A DNA stretch of 64,000 nt from Gammaproteobacteria bacterium (GCA_018828385.1 JAHJVE010000004.1:1-64000); one strand, 5' to 3'; counted from the first letter of the stretch, positions 11,080 to 20,469 are shown. A program made the numbers and translations. Notes: generated from the sequence alone by a model not told the origin.

Positions 11080-11337
11080 TCAGCCCTTTTCGGGAAGAAC
11101 GATATTGACTTCGAGGACTTCGTAATTGCCCTGTTTCTCGAGCGAAACGCGGATGTCCTCGGTGTTTACCTTGACGTACTTGGAGATCACGGCGATCAGT
11201 TCGCGTTGCAGGTCGGGCAGGAAATTGGCGCTGCTGCCGCCGCCATCGCGTTCGTGGGCGATGATCAGTTGCAGGCGTTCCTTGGCCAGGTGAGCGGTTT
11301 TCGGCTGGTTGCCAAACAGTTTCTGGAGCCAGGACAT
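11080..11337 (-). CDS. minE: Cell division topological specificity factor MinE
   Basis: This 85-residue protein has the MinE layout: an N-terminal membrane-targeting/MinD-binding stretch ([20 protein letters not shown]) and a topological specificity domain with [16 protein letters not shown]. It drives pole-to-pole oscillation of MinD. It lies last in minC-minD-minE, with its start 1 bp beyond the minD stop. Confidence 0.97.
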   Translation of the reverse strand: MSWLQKLFGNQPKTAHLAKERLQLIIAHERDGGGSSANFLPDLQRELIAVISKYVKVNTEDIRVSLEKQGNYEVLEVNIVLPEKG

Positions 11338-11338
11338 C

Positions 11339-12154
11339 TCACTTGCCTCCGAACAGGCGCTTCAGGAGGCCCGGCTTGACGTAGTCGACGAAACGCAGCG
11401 GCTTGTCTTCGCCGAGGAAGCGGGCGATGACGTCGTTGTAGGCCTCGGCGGCATCGGTGTCCTTCTGGTGGATGACCGGCGAGCCCTGGTTGGAGGCTTG
11501 CAGGACTTCTTCCGATTCCGGAATGACGCCGATGATGGGCACTCGGAGGATTTCCTGGATGTCCTTGTACGACAGCATTTCGCCGGCCTCGACGCGGGTC
11601 GGGTTGTAGCGCGTGATGAGCAGGTGTTCCTTGACCGGGTCGCGGCCCTCGATGGCACGACGCGACTTGGCCTGCAGGATGCCGAGGATGCGGTCGGAGT
11701 CGCGCACCGAGGAGACTTCCGGATTGGTCACGACGAGCGCTTCGTCGGCAAAGGCCAGGGCCATGATGGCGCCCGATTCGATACCGGCCGGCGAGTCGCA
11801 GACGATGTAGTCGAAGCCCTGGTGTTCGAGTTCCTTGATGACCTTCTCGACGCCTTCTTCGGTCAGCGCATCCTTGTCGCGCGTTTGCGAGGCGGGCAGC
11901 ACGTAGAGGTTTTCGGCGTGCTTGTCCTTGATCAGCGCCTGGGTCAGCGTCGCTTCGCCGTTGATGACGTTGATCAGGTCATAGACGACGCGGCGTTCGC
12001 AACCCATGATCAGGTCGAGATTGCGCAGGCCGACGTCGAAGTCGATGACGGCCGTCTTGAAGCCGCGCTGGGCAAGGCCGGTGGCAAAGCTGGCGCTGGT
12101 GGTGGTCTTGCCGACCCCGCCCTTGCCGGAGGTTACGACGATGATTCTGGTCAC
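11339..12154 (-). CDS. minD: Septum site-determining ATPase MinD
   Basis: This 271-residue ParA/MinD ATPase has a deviant Walker [11 protein letters not shown] at residues 9-18, the switch motif DSPAGIE, and the C-terminal amphipathic membrane-targeting helix ([11 protein letters not shown]). ATP-bound MinD sits on the inner membrane, recruits MinC and is released by MinE. Confidence 0.97.
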   Translation of the reverse strand: MTRIIVVTSGKGGVGKTTTSASFATGLAQRGFKTAVIDFDVGLRNLDLIMGCERRVVYDLINVINGEATLTQALIKDKHAENLYVLPASQTRDKDALTEEGVEKVIKELEHQGFDYIVCDSPAGIESGAIMALAFADEALVVTNPEVSSVRDSDRILGILQAKSRRAIEGRDPVKEHLLITRYNPTRVEAGEMLSYKDIQEILRVPIIGVIPESEEVLQASNQGSPVIHQKDTDAAEAYNDVIARFLGEDKPLRFVDYVKPGLLKRLFGGK

Positions 12155-12205
12155 GTGAGTTCTCGCTGGGTAAGTTATGAAAAGGAGTCGCGTCGAAACG
12201 CGCGA

Positions 12206-12973
12206 TTAGCGGAGTGCCAGGGCGGCGACGGTCAGGCGGCTTTCGCCACCTTCCTCGGTCAGGCCGACGGTGGCCGGCTGGCGGGCGAGTTCGGCGGGAA
12301 CGCCGGCCTCGAAAGTACGGTAGATACCGGCCACGGAAACGAGTTCCGCTTCCAGGCAGGTGGTGAAGATGCGCGCCGTCTTGTCGCCGCTGGCGCCAGC
12401 CAGGGCGCGGCCGCGCAGCGGCGCATAGATGTGGATGTTGCCATCGGCGATGACCTCGGCGCCGGCGCTGATCATGGCCGTAACGATAAGGTCGCTGCCC
12501 TTGGCATAGAAACGCTGGCCGGAGCGCAAGGGCTTGTCAAGCGTGATCGTGCGCGGGGCGGGTTCGGGGGCGGGCGGGGCGATGATCGGTGCCGGTTCTG
12601 GCGCAGGGGCGGGCGGCGGAGTTTCGGCAGTTTTCGGGCGGGCCGTGCTGCGGCCCAGTGCATCGGCGCTGACAGCAGGCAGGCCGGCGGCAAGCGCCGT
12701 GCCGGCCAATTCCTCCGGCAGGCCGCGGGTGGCGATGGCGTGCAGGCCGGAACCGCGCAGCAAATCGCAAATGGCTGGCCAGTCGGGACTGGCGGTCAAC
12801 GGCTCGGCGAGGCTGAAATCGAGGACGGCCAGCTCGTTTTCGAAAAAGTCCGGGCTGTTGCCGGTCAGTTCGCCCAGCGCAGCGTGCAGCGTGGCGAGAT
12901 CGGTGGTACGGAGTTGCGTCTGGATGATCTTGAGCGAAGTGCCCTTGAACTGAATCGGTGCGTCTTTGGCCAT
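12206..12973 (-). CDS. minC: Septum formation inhibitor MinC
   Basis: This 255-residue protein has an N-terminal FtsZ-inhibiting domain (to about residue 105) and a Pro/Ala-rich linker (about 110-145). A C-terminal beta-helical MinD-binding domain contains [16 protein letters not shown] and [16 protein letters not shown]. It is first of the minCDE operon. Confidence 0.96.
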   Translation of the reverse strand: MAKDAPIQFKGTSLKIIQTQLRTTDLATLHAALGELTGNSPDFFENELAVLDFSLAEPLTASPDWPAICDLLRGSGLHAIATRGLPEELAGTALAAGLPAVSADALGRSTARPKTAETPPPAPAPEPAPIIAPPAPEPAPRTITLDKPLRSGQRFYAKGSDLIVTAMISAGAEVIADGNIHIYAPLRGRALAGASGDKTARIFTTCLEAELVSVAGIYRTFEAGVPAELARQPATVGLTEEGGESRLTVAALALR

Positions 12974-13073
12974 GCCTGCTGCTGTCTTGCGAAGGGGGGG
13001 CGATTATCCCATAGGCCGGCGATGCAAATGATGACCGGCAGGTTCCCGACCGTTTTTTGCCTGTCGCCGCTTT

Positions 13074-13088
13074 GCGACAAAATGTCGC
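13074..13088. promoter_or_regulatory. Perfect 15-bp dyad, candidate operator upstream of the TonB receptor operon
   Basis: GCGACA and TGTCGC flank AAA. The site lies between the divergent minC and TonB-receptor genes, 85 bp before the latter's ATG. It does not resemble a canonical Fur box. A role as operator for the metal-uptake operon is inferred from position only. Confidence 0.4.
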
Positions 13089-13172
13089 GTGCGGCGATAT
13101 GCCGCAATTCCCCGGCTGTGGCGCCACCTACTATTCGCTCCCTAAAAGATTCCATAAATCAGGGGTAAGTCG

Positions 13173-15350
13173 ATGCATACAAAAACATCGGGGGCGATGC
13201 GGCAAGCATTGTCGGGCGGGCGTGGTGCGACGCGCCAGGCGATCCGGTTGCCGGTCATGGCAGCCTGCGCGCTGGCTGTATCAGGCGCCTTTGCCGAAGA
13301 GCCGGCTATCAGGCTGGACGAGATTTCGGTCACGGCGACGCGCGAGGCCCGTGCTTCGGCCGATGTGCCGCAGGCCATTGCCGTGGTCGGCAAGGAGGCC
13401 CTGGCCGACAAGAAAATGTTCAACGTCAAGGAAGCCCTGCAGGACATCCCCGGTGTCCTGATTGACAGCAAGAATGGTGGTTTCGACGCCCGGCTGATCA
13501 TTCGCGGCGCCGGACTCAAGGCGGCCTATGGCATCCGCGAGATCATGGTGCTGCGCGACGGCGTGCCGCTCAGCGATCCGGACAGCTTCACGCGGCTGGA
13601 TTTTGTCGATACCCAGGACATCGAGCGCATCGAAGTCGCCAAGGGGCCGGGCAACCTGTTCGCCACGGGCAGCACCGGCGGGGCGATCCAGATATTTTCC
13701 AAATCGGTATTTGACGACAAGGCGAACAGCGCGAAAGTCGGCTTCGGCAATCAGGGAACGCAAAACTATCACCTGCGCTACGGCGGCAAGATCTCGCCGG
13801 ATCAGGCCCTGGCCATTACCTTCACCCATCGTCAAGTCGACAACGACTGGCGCTACTGGAACACCTTCGATACCACCCAGCTGTCCCTCAAGCACGGCCT
13901 GATCCTCAACGACGCGGATATTCTCGAAAGCGAGATTTCCTACGCCGAGTCGAACATGCAATTGCCCGGCGCCATGGACAATACGGCGGCCAATGGCTAC
14001 CTGTTCAACCGCTTTCTCGACAGCGGCAAACAGGAGGGGACTTCCGAGGCCTGGAAAAATTCGGGGCGCTATTCGAAGGTGGTGTTCTTCAATTCCCGTC
14101 TCGAAATGCAGCGCGGCGACTTTACCTTCAAGCCGCGGCTTTACTACAACACCTGGTATCACTATCACCCGGTCACCGGCATCATCAACGAGACGGAAAA
14201 CTGGGTCTGGAACCTCGGCGCCGATCTCGAGGCCAATTACAAGCATCGCCAGGGTTCGCTGGTCGGTGGGCTGACCGTCCGCCAGGAGCGCATCCCCGAT
14301 TCGCGCAAATACGAATACCGCGATGTGACGACCATCGCCGGCGGCCCGCAGGCCGGGCGCATCACGGCGACGCTGTCGGACGCGAAGGGGGCGCTGGCCG
14401 AAATCGACAATGCCACGACCTTGCTCACCGGCGTCTATGTTCAGGAGTCCTGGCGTCCGAGCGAGCGCTGGATCGTCGATCTCGGCATGCGCTACGACGT
14501 CGTCAACTACGACGACGACAGCTACCAGTTGCGCAAGTACGACTACGCAACCGGCAAGTATGTCGCCGGCGACGGTCGGACGGTGACCAACAAAACCTTC
14601 AATCTGCTCGCCCCGAAACTGGCCGCCAGCTACCGCCTGAGCAACCGGCTCAATCTGTTTGCCATGGTTGCCCAGGCCGGGCAGATGCCGTCGTCGGGCG
14701 AGTTGTCGGCCAATCCCGGACTCGACGCGCCGTTGTCGACCAATTACGAATTCGGCCTGAAAGGGCGCGGCGAGAACTGGCAGTTCGATACCAGCGTCTA
14801 TTTCAATCCGGTCGAGAAAGAGATCGTCCAGCAAAGCAACGGCGGCGTCACCAATTACGTGAACGCCGGGCAGACCGAGAAATTGGGCTTCGAGTTTGCC
14901 GGTCGCATGGCCGTGGCGCGGGGCTGGGAAATCGGTGGCCATTATGCCTACGCCGACTACAGCTATCGCGAATTCAGCGAGCCGGTCCGCGTTGGCGCTG
15001 CTACGGTCAACCAGGATAGAGCCGGCAAAACGCTGCCCTTTGTTCCCCAGCATCAGTACGGCGTTTTCGTGGCCTGGAAACATCAAGGCTGGCGGGCCAG
15101 GGTCGGCGCCAACACCTGGGGCGAATACTGGCTGGACAACGCCAACACCGAGAAATACAAGGGCTGGTCGTGGGTTACCAACGCCTCGGTGGGGTACCAG
15201 ATTGGCCAGCATTCGCTGACCGTGAATGCCGACAACCTGTTTGATCAGTACTACGCCGCCGAGGTCAAGAAGGACACCACCGGCAAGGTGACCTACACCG
15301 CAGCGGCGCCGCGCACGCTCATGCTGACCTACCGCTACGATTTCCGCTGA
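13173..15350 (+). CDS. TonB-dependent outer-membrane receptor
   Basis: This 725-residue receptor has a signal peptide ending near AVSGAFA. A TonB-box-like segment (DEISVTATRE) and a plug domain follow, with GVLIDSKNGGF, IRGAGLKAAYGIREIMVLRDG and IERIEVAKGPG. The 22-strand barrel ends in an aromatic C-terminus (LTYRYDFR). It imports a metal chelate or similar ligand across the outer membrane using TonB energy. The three following genes are tightly linked and suggest metal acquisition with electron transfer. The ligand (iron, copper or other) cannot be read from the sequence. Confidence 0.93.
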   Translation: MHTKTSGAMRQALSGGRGATRQAIRLPVMAACALAVSGAFAEEPAIRLDEISVTATREARASADVPQAIAVVGKEALADKKMFNVKEALQDIPGVLIDSKNGGFDARLIIRGAGLKAAYGIREIMVLRDGVPLSDPDSFTRLDFVDTQDIERIEVAKGPGNLFATGSTGGAIQIFSKSVFDDKANSAKVGFGNQGTQNYHLRYGGKISPDQALAITFTHRQVDNDWRYWNTFDTTQLSLKHGLILNDADILESEISYAESNMQLPGAMDNTAANGYLFNRFLDSGKQEGTSEAWKNSGRYSKVVFFNSRLEMQRGDFTFKPRLYYNTWYHYHPVTGIINETENWVWNLGADLEANYKHRQGSLVGGLTVRQERIPDSRKYEYRDVTTIAGGPQAGRITATLSDAKGALAEIDNATTLLTGVYVQESWRPSERWIVDLGMRYDVVNYDDDSYQLRKYDYATGKYVAGDGRTVTNKTFNLLAPKLAASYRLSNRLNLFAMVAQAGQMPSSGELSANPGLDAPLSTNYEFGLKGRGENWQFDTSVYFNPVEKEIVQQSNGGVTNYVNAGQTEKLGFEFAGRMAVARGWEIGGHYAYADYSYREFSEPVRVGAATVNQDRAGKTLPFVPQHQYGVFVAWKHQGWRARVGANTWGEYWLDNANTEKYKGWSWVTNASVGYQIGQHSLTVNADNLFDQYYAAEVKKDTTGKVTYTAAAPRTLMLTYRYDFR

Positions 15351-15358
15351 GGCTGGCC

Positions 15359-16216
15359 ATGCGACGTTTGTCACTAGTCTTGCTGGCGGGCCTGCTGGCC
15401 GTCCCGGCCCTGGCCCAGCACGATCATGGCGGGGCCAGGCCGGCCGTTGGCGAGGGGCGCGGCTGGACCGGCGCGCCCTTGTTGTTGCCGGCCGGCGCCC
15501 GCGGTCAGCGCGAAGCGGCGCAAGTGAAAGCCGTGGGCATTCAGGCGGACTCTCTCGCCGTCTACGCGCCGGATGGGCCGCCGGAAGCGCTGCGTCGTGA
15601 CTTCCCGGTCGGGCCGGAGGGGGCAAGGATCGCCAGCGGCTCGCCGAAGCTCGGCAACTATCACTGGCTGGTGATGCGCGAGGAAACGCCGGAACTCGTC
15701 AAGGTCGCCTCCAGCGTCTGGTATTTCGGCAATCCCGGGCCGTCGCCGCGCAAGCTGTTGGCCGAGTCGCGGCATGAACTCGAGATCATCCCCGAGCCGC
15801 TGCCGCGTGAGCATGGCAGTTACCGGGAAAGCGAGAAGTGGCACTTTCTCGTTCGCCTGCGCGGCACGCCGCTGGCCGGGCAGGCTTTGACCCTGGAAAC
15901 CGAGTTCGGTACGCGGACGAGTTTCGTCACCGATCAGTCGGGCGTCGCCACCATCCTTTTTCCTCGTGATTTCCGGCCGCCACGCGACAAGGCCGGTGGC
16001 CATGCCCGGCAAAGTGCGAAGTTCGTGCTGAGTACCGAAAAAATCGAGAACGAGCGCCGCTACCTGACGGCCTTCAACCTGACTTACGGCCCGGACCCGG
16101 AGCGCGAACGGAGCCTGGCCTGGGGGGCGGGATTCTGCCTGGCCGGCATGCTGGCGGCGACGCCCTTGCTGCGCCGTCGTTCGGCCGGGAAAACCAAGGA
16201 GAGCACCGATGCTTGA
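15359..16216 (+). CDS. Exported, membrane-anchored protein of a TonB-receptor metal operon (DUF4198-like)
   Basis: This 285-residue protein has a signal peptide (LSLVLLAGLLAVPALA) followed at once by a His motif QHDHGG. A predicted beta-sandwich region (GTPLAGQALTLETEFGTRTSF, with a GVATILFP turn) resembles DUF4198 metal-related periplasmic proteins. A C-terminal membrane helix precedes RRRSAGK. It starts 8 bp after the receptor gene and overlaps the next gene by 8 bp. A periplasmic metal-handling role is inferred from neighbours. The DUF4198 assignment is from memory of family features and is uncertain. Confidence 0.6.
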   Translation: MRRLSLVLLAGLLAVPALAQHDHGGARPAVGEGRGWTGAPLLLPAGARGQREAAQVKAVGIQADSLAVYAPDGPPEALRRDFPVGPEGARIASGSPKLGNYHWLVMREETPELVKVASSVWYFGNPGPSPRKLLAESRHELEIIPEPLPREHGSYRESEKWHFLVRLRGTPLAGQALTLETEFGTRTSFVTDQSGVATILFPRDFRPPRDKAGGHARQSAKFVLSTEKIENERRYLTAFNLTYGPDPERERSLAWGAGFCLAGMLAATPLLRRRSAGKTKESTDA

Positions 16217-17273
16217 GCGCCTTTTCCCGACCCTTTCACGTTTCCGCCTGGCCGTGCAGTTGCTCATGCTGGTCGTCACCGTCTATGGCAGCGTCTTTGT
16301 CGGCAGCTACATGGCGGACAAAATTTCCAACGCCCTGCCTGCGCTGTCCTGCGCCTACGACCAGATGAACGGCGGCTACTGCGTGCTGATTCCGACCCAG
16401 CACATCCTGCATCACCGCATCGGCGAGGCCATGGTTCGCGCCCAGCAATTGACGCTGACCATGGTGCTGCCTCTGCTCATGAGTTTTGCCGTCTTCTTTG
16501 CCTTCTTCTTCGTCCTCGGCAAGGCGTTCTGCGGCTGGATTTGTCCGCTCGGCACGTTGCAGGAAGTATTGGGCCGGGTCGGCCGGCGTTTCGGTTTCGG
16601 GCTGCGCCGCTTGTCGGCCGACGATCTGGGCCGGACGGAACGGGTTCGCCCGGTCAAGTGGCTCATCCTGCTCGGGCTGGTCTTTTTGCTGCCGCTGCTC
16701 ACCGGGCTTGGCGTGACGCCGCATGCGCTGGGCAACCCGTATTGCGATGTCTGCCCGGCGCGGATTGCAACGACCTTGCTGACTGGCAGCACCGAGCAGT
16801 TCGCCGTGCCGATCGACGACAACGTCAAGTTCGTCCTCGGCGCCACGGCCAACTTCCTTTTCGGTTTCATCGTGCTTGCCGCGTTGACCGTGCGCCAGCC
16901 GTTCTGTCGCATTTGTCCGTTGCTGGCCTTCAACAGCCTGGCCCAGCGTCTGTCGCCGATGCGTCTGGTCAAGACGCGGCACGACAATTGCGGCAAATGC
17001 AGCATCTGCACCGATGCCTGCCCGATGGATATTCCGGAAATATCCCGGGAGGAGGGGCGCAAGGCCTATAGCGAGGACTGCACACTGTGCGGGCGCTGTG
17101 CCGAGTATTGCCCGCAGGATGGAACCATCCAGCTCAAGTGGGGGCCTTTCTCCCTGTTTTCATCGAGCCGCGCCTACTACAAGGCCAGGGTCGCTGGCGA
17201 ACTGCCGGATGGTACGGTCAAGCCGATCAAGTTCGTGCGGGCGGCAGGCAAGGCGGCGGGGACCGATGCTTGA
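16209..17273 (+). CDS. NapH/CcoG-type inner-membrane polyferredoxin
   Basis: This 354-residue protein has four to five membrane helices with CGWICPLG, CDVCPARI and CRICPLLAFN motifs. Two classical [4Fe-4S] ferredoxin motifs follow on the cytoplasmic side (CGKCSICTDACP and CTLCGRCAEYCP). Proteins of this type carry electrons across or into the inner membrane. In an operon with a TonB receptor and a CcdA-like protein, a role in reductive metal release or maturation is likely, as in FtrD-like systems. The start overlaps the preceding stop in ATGCTTGA. Confidence 0.88.
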   Translation: MLERLFPTLSRFRLAVQLLMLVVTVYGSVFVGSYMADKISNALPALSCAYDQMNGGYCVLIPTQHILHHRIGEAMVRAQQLTLTMVLPLLMSFAVFFAFFFVLGKAFCGWICPLGTLQEVLGRVGRRFGFGLRRLSADDLGRTERVRPVKWLILLGLVFLLPLLTGLGVTPHALGNPYCDVCPARIATTLLTGSTEQFAVPIDDNVKFVLGATANFLFGFIVLAALTVRQPFCRICPLLAFNSLAQRLSPMRLVKTRHDNCGKCSICTDACPMDIPEISREEGRKAYSEDCTLCGRCAEYCPQDGTIQLKWGPFSLFSSSRAYYKARVAGELPDGTVKPIKFVRAAGKAAGTDA

Positions 17274-17949
17274 GCAGATCGCCGCCGGCGAGATCAGCCT
17301 GCTGACGGTGTGGTTGCTCGGGGTGTCGATGGGGCTGACGGCGTGCACTGTCACCTGCCTGCCTTTCATGGGCACCTGGGCGCTCGGCCGGGCCAGCGGT
17401 CAGCGCGAGGCCTTTTTGCACACCGGTATCTTCCTTGGCGGACGGGTGTTCACCTATACCGTGCTGGCCACCGTGGCCGGCGCCGCCGGACTGGGGCTGG
17501 CCAAGGCCCTGGGGGGCACCTGGGGCAACGTGCTGATCGGCAGCGTCAGCATCCTGTCCGGCTTGTGGCAGGTGTTTGGCTCGCCGGCCAGGGGATGTGG
17601 CGGGGCATCGGCGACGCCGGGCGTGGCGCCGATCCGCTTCCAGCGCAAGGCCGACACCCTGCCGCCGTTGTTCTTCGGCGCGGCGCTGTCGTTGACTCCC
17701 TGCACGCCGCTGGCCTCCTTGCTGTTGCTCGCCGCGAATACCGGCAGTGCGACGCGGGGGGCGGCCTATGGCCTGGCTTTCGGCCTGGGTGCGGCGCTCA
17801 CGCCGATCATCGTGCTGGTCCCGCTGGCTGGCCGGCTGGGGCGGGAGATCCGCTCCGGGCGAGCCTGGCTGGGTCGCTGGCTGGCCGGCGGAGCCGGGCT
17901 GGTGCTGATTGTTCTCGGCCTGCGGCGACTGACTCCGTTCCTGTTCTGA
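17266..17949 (+). CDS. CcdA/DsbD-like or sulfite-exporter-fold membrane protein
   Basis: This 227-residue, six-helix membrane protein has cysteine pairs in the first and later helices (ACTVTCLPFMG and LSLTPCTPLASL), the pattern of DsbD/CcdA-type thiol electron carriers and the related UreH-like fold. Its ATG lies within the same 8-bp overlap (ATGCTTGA) that joins the two previous genes. It probably supplies reducing equivalents to periplasmic partners of the operon. Substrate and partner are unknown. Confidence 0.8.
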   Translation: MLEQIAAGEISLLTVWLLGVSMGLTACTVTCLPFMGTWALGRASGQREAFLHTGIFLGGRVFTYTVLATVAGAAGLGLAKALGGTWGNVLIGSVSILSGLWQVFGSPARGCGGASATPGVAPIRFQRKADTLPPLFFGAALSLTPCTPLASLLLLAANTGSATRGAAYGLAFGLGAALTPIIVLVPLAGRLGREIRSGRAWLGRWLAGGAGLVLIVLGLRRLTPFLF

Positions 17950-18021
17950 GGCCGGGCCTCGGGTGGTTTAATCGCGGTTAAAATAGCGCCTTTCGCTGGC
18001 CGCATGCGAGACGGTTGTGCC

Positions 18022-18033
18022 CTGACCGGTCAG
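18022..18033. promoter_or_regulatory. 12-bp perfect palindrome in the gpmI leader
   Basis: CTGACCGGTCAG lies 33 bp before the gpmI start, downstream of an AT-rich TTAAAAT that could be a -10 element. It is a possible operator but may be chance. Confidence 0.25.
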
Positions 18034-18066
18034 CTTTCTGTTGAATTTCTTGCGGGAACTGACCTC

Positions 18067-19707
18067 ATGCTTCAGAAACTTTCCTCGTTTTCCGGCGTTC
18101 AAGGCCCGGTTGTCATCATCGTCATGGACGGCTACGGTCTGCCCAAAACCGACGTTGGCAGCGCCATCGCCGCCGCCCGCAAGCCGACGCTGGACCGCCT
18201 CTTCGCCAATTATCCGAACATCCGCCTGCGCGCCCACGGTACCGCCGTCGGCATGCCGTCCGACGACGACATGGGCAATTCGGAAGTCGGCCACAACGCC
18301 ATCGGCGCCGGTCAGGTTTATAGCCAGGGCGCTTCGCTGGTCTCCAACGCGATTGCCTCCGGCGCCATCTGGCAGGGCGAGGCGTGGCAACAGATCGTTG
18401 CCGGCGCCAAGGCTGGTCGCGGTGTCGTGCATTTCATCGGCCTGTTCTCCGACGGCAACGTGCACAGCCACATCGATCACCTGAAAGCCATGGTCGTCCA
18501 GGCCAAGGCCGAAGGCATCAAGACCGTGCGCGTGCATGCCCTGCTCGACGGCCGCGATGTGCCGGAAACCAGCGCGCTCGACTACGTCGTGCCGTTCGAA
18601 GCCTTCCTCGCCGAAATCAGCGCCGATGGCTTCGATGCCCGCATCGCCTCGGGCGGCGGTCGCCAGTACATCACCATGGATCGCTACGACGCCAACTGGG
18701 CGATGGTCGATAAGGGCTGGAAGACGCACGTGCTCGGTTTGGGCAGGCAGTTCCCGAACGCGACTGCTGCGGTCAACGGCCTGCGCGAGCAAAATCCGAG
18801 CACCATCGACCAGGATCTGCCGGAATTCGTCATCGCCGATAACGGCAAGGCCATCGGCACCATCGAGGACGGTGATTCGGTCGTCTTCTTCAACTTCCGT
18901 GGTGACCGCGCCATCGAAATCACGCGGGCTTTCGAGGAAGCGGCTTTCGCCAAGTTCGACCGCGTTCGCGCGCCGCAGGTGACCTACGCCGGCATGCTGC
19001 AATACGACGGCGACCTCAAGCTGCCGGCCCGCTTCCTCGTTGCCCCGCCGGCGATCAAGGACACCACGGGCGAATGGTTCGCCAAGTCCGGCATCGCCCA
19101 GTTCGCCTGCTCGGAAACGCAGAAGTTCGGTCACGTCACCTATTTCTGGAACGGCAACCGCTCCGGCAAGTTCGACGGCGAAACCTGGCAGGAAGTGCCG
19201 AGCGACGTCGTGCCTTTCGAGCAGCGGCCGTGGATGAAGGCGGCCGAAATCGCCGACGCGATGATTGCCGCCCTGCAGTCCGGCCAGTACAAAACCCTGC
19301 GCTGCAACTTCGCCAACGGCGACATGGTCGGCCACACCGGCAATTTCAGTGCGGCGACGCTGGCCGTCGAAGCTGTCGACCTGTCGCTGGCCCGCGTGCT
19401 TCAGGCTGTCGATGCGGCCGGCGGCGTGGCGCTGATCACGGCCGACCACGGCAACGCCGACGAAATGTTCGAACTGGACAAGAAGACCAAGCAGCCGGCG
19501 CAGAACAAGGACGGCTCGTTCAAGGCCAAGACGGCGCACACGCTGAACCCGGTGCCGCTGATTCTTTACGACAACGTGAGCGGCGGCAAACTCGGGCTGA
19601 AGCAGACGGAAACGGCCGGCTTGTCGAACATCGCGGCCACCGTCGCCAACCTGCTCGGGCTGGAAAAGCACGCGGCCTGGGACGATAGCCTGCTCGACAT
19701 CAAGTAA
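18067..19707 (+). CDS. gpmI: 2,3-bisphosphoglycerate-independent phosphoglycerate mutase
   Basis: This 546-residue alkaline-phosphatase-superfamily enzyme interconverts 3- and 2-phosphoglycerate using Mn2+. The metal motif IIVMDGYG lies near the N-terminus and the phosphoserine motif MGNSEVGHNAIGAG around residues 78-91. C-terminal metal ligands are in ITADHGNADEM. It is slightly longer than the E. coli enzyme. The ATG at 18067 was chosen over an upstream in-frame start because the conserved domain begins here. The strong terminator at 19725 closes the gene. Confidence 0.95.
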   Translation: MLQKLSSFSGVQGPVVIIVMDGYGLPKTDVGSAIAAARKPTLDRLFANYPNIRLRAHGTAVGMPSDDDMGNSEVGHNAIGAGQVYSQGASLVSNAIASGAIWQGEAWQQIVAGAKAGRGVVHFIGLFSDGNVHSHIDHLKAMVVQAKAEGIKTVRVHALLDGRDVPETSALDYVVPFEAFLAEISADGFDARIASGGGRQYITMDRYDANWAMVDKGWKTHVLGLGRQFPNATAAVNGLREQNPSTIDQDLPEFVIADNGKAIGTIEDGDSVVFFNFRGDRAIEITRAFEEAAFAKFDRVRAPQVTYAGMLQYDGDLKLPARFLVAPPAIKDTTGEWFAKSGIAQFACSETQKFGHVTYFWNGNRSGKFDGETWQEVPSDVVPFEQRPWMKAAEIADAMIAALQSGQYKTLRCNFANGDMVGHTGNFSAATLAVEAVDLSLARVLQAVDAAGGVALITADHGNADEMFELDKKTKQPAQNKDGSFKAKTAHTLNPVPLILYDNVSGGKLGLKQTETAGLSNIAATVANLLGLEKHAAWDDSLLDIK

Positions 19708-19724
19708 GGAGTTCCCAAGCAAGA

Positions 19725-19766
19725 AAATGGGCGTCTTGCCGTGCGGCAGACGCCCATTTCATTTTT
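19725..19766 (+). terminator. gpmI terminator, fused to repeat copy 3
   Basis: A long stem (AAATGGGCGTC and GACGCCCATTT, then TGCC/GGCA) encloses GTGC with one bulged T. The T-run after the stem is the A/T end of repeat copy 3. Confidence 0.85.
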
Positions 19767-19793
19767 GGCTGTTTTTCCGGTTGACCGTAGCAA
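19756..19793 (-). repeat. Dispersed 38-bp repeat, copy 3
   Basis: The minus strand reads TTGCTACGGTCAACCGG, A5, then CAGCC and AAAAATGAAAT. It lies between gpmI and a convergent small gene. Confidence 0.9.
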
Positions 19794-19813
19794 AGCGGTC
19801 GGTGATCGAAAAG

Positions 19814-20020
19814 TCAGGCGCCCGACTTGCCTTGGGCTTTCTCGATTTCCGCCAGCAGGCGCAAGGCGCGTTCGCGGTTCTTTTCCTTGGCGGCGGCGCG
19901 CTCGGCGACGTTGGCGGCCTCGTCGAGCGACGCCTTGAGTAGTGCCTCGTGGGGCGTCAGGCCGCCGAGGGCGGCGTTGAGCATGCGCTCGACTTTTTCA
20001 TCGAGATCTTTTTCCGGCAT
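19814..20020 (-). CDS. Small helical hypothetical protein
   Basis: These 68 residues are highly charged and alanine-rich, probably all helix or coiled coil (DEAANVAERAAAKEKNRERA). The start at 20020 has GGAGG 5 bp upstream; longer frames have no SD. It lies 71 bp after a winged-helix gene on the same strand and may share its transcript. No family recognised. Confidence 0.6.
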   Translation of the reverse strand: MPEKDLDEKVERMLNAALGGLTPHEALLKASLDEAANVAERAAAKEKNRERALRLLAEIEKAQGKSGA

Positions 20021-20091
20021 CGGAACCTCCATTTCGATCTGCTGCGGATTTGGCTGCCTATCCCGGTCGGAAAACCGCCAAACCCCTGTCC

Positions 20092-20340
20092 TTACTTGAC
20101 GCCCGGCTTCCGGCCCGGCGCTGGGCGTGGAATATACCCTGAAATCCGGCATTGAAATCCTTCAATCGCCTTGCCTTTGACGTAGCTGGTCACGCTGCAG
20201 CGGGAAATGTCGCCGCGGGCAGACAACTCGGTCAGCGAGGCGCGAACGTCGGCCAGGGGCATATTGATGGCTGCAGCAATATCGAAATCGAGCAGTTGGC
20301 CATGCTTCTTGAGGTGTTCGAGAACTTTTGTGGCGTGCAT
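20092..20340 (-). CDS. Small winged-helix DNA-binding protein
   Basis: This 82-residue protein reads as a winged helix: KVLEHLKKHGQLLDFDIAAA, then MPLADVRASLTELSARGDI and a basic wing with SYVKGKAIEGFQCRISGY. A basic Pro-rich tail (PRPAPGRKPGVK) follows. The start at 20340 has GGAAAGGA upstream. It is probably a small transcriptional regulator; the target is unknown. The candidate small RNA is encoded just upstream on the same strand. Confidence 0.65.
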   Translation of the reverse strand: MHATKVLEHLKKHGQLLDFDIAAAINMPLADVRASLTELSARGDISRCSVTSYVKGKAIEGFQCRISGYIPRPAPGRKPGVK

Positions 20341-20469
20341 CAGGATTCCTTTCCATGGCTTCGCCGGGTTTCGCCGCCACAACGGGATGCGGAAGGATTG
20401 CCGGCTTCGGCAGTCAAACAAACTCCGTATTTTGTTGCGCCTGCACATGATGATCGGCGTCAGGAGAAC

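Noticed and set aside
12206-13127. Long open frames on strands opposite or overlapping real genes (for example opposite minCDE, IOR, IcmF and actP)
   Set aside because: These follow from high GC and codon bias. The opposite-strand or same-span genes have strong family motifs, while the shadow frames give low-complexity Arg/Gly/Ala-rich proteins.
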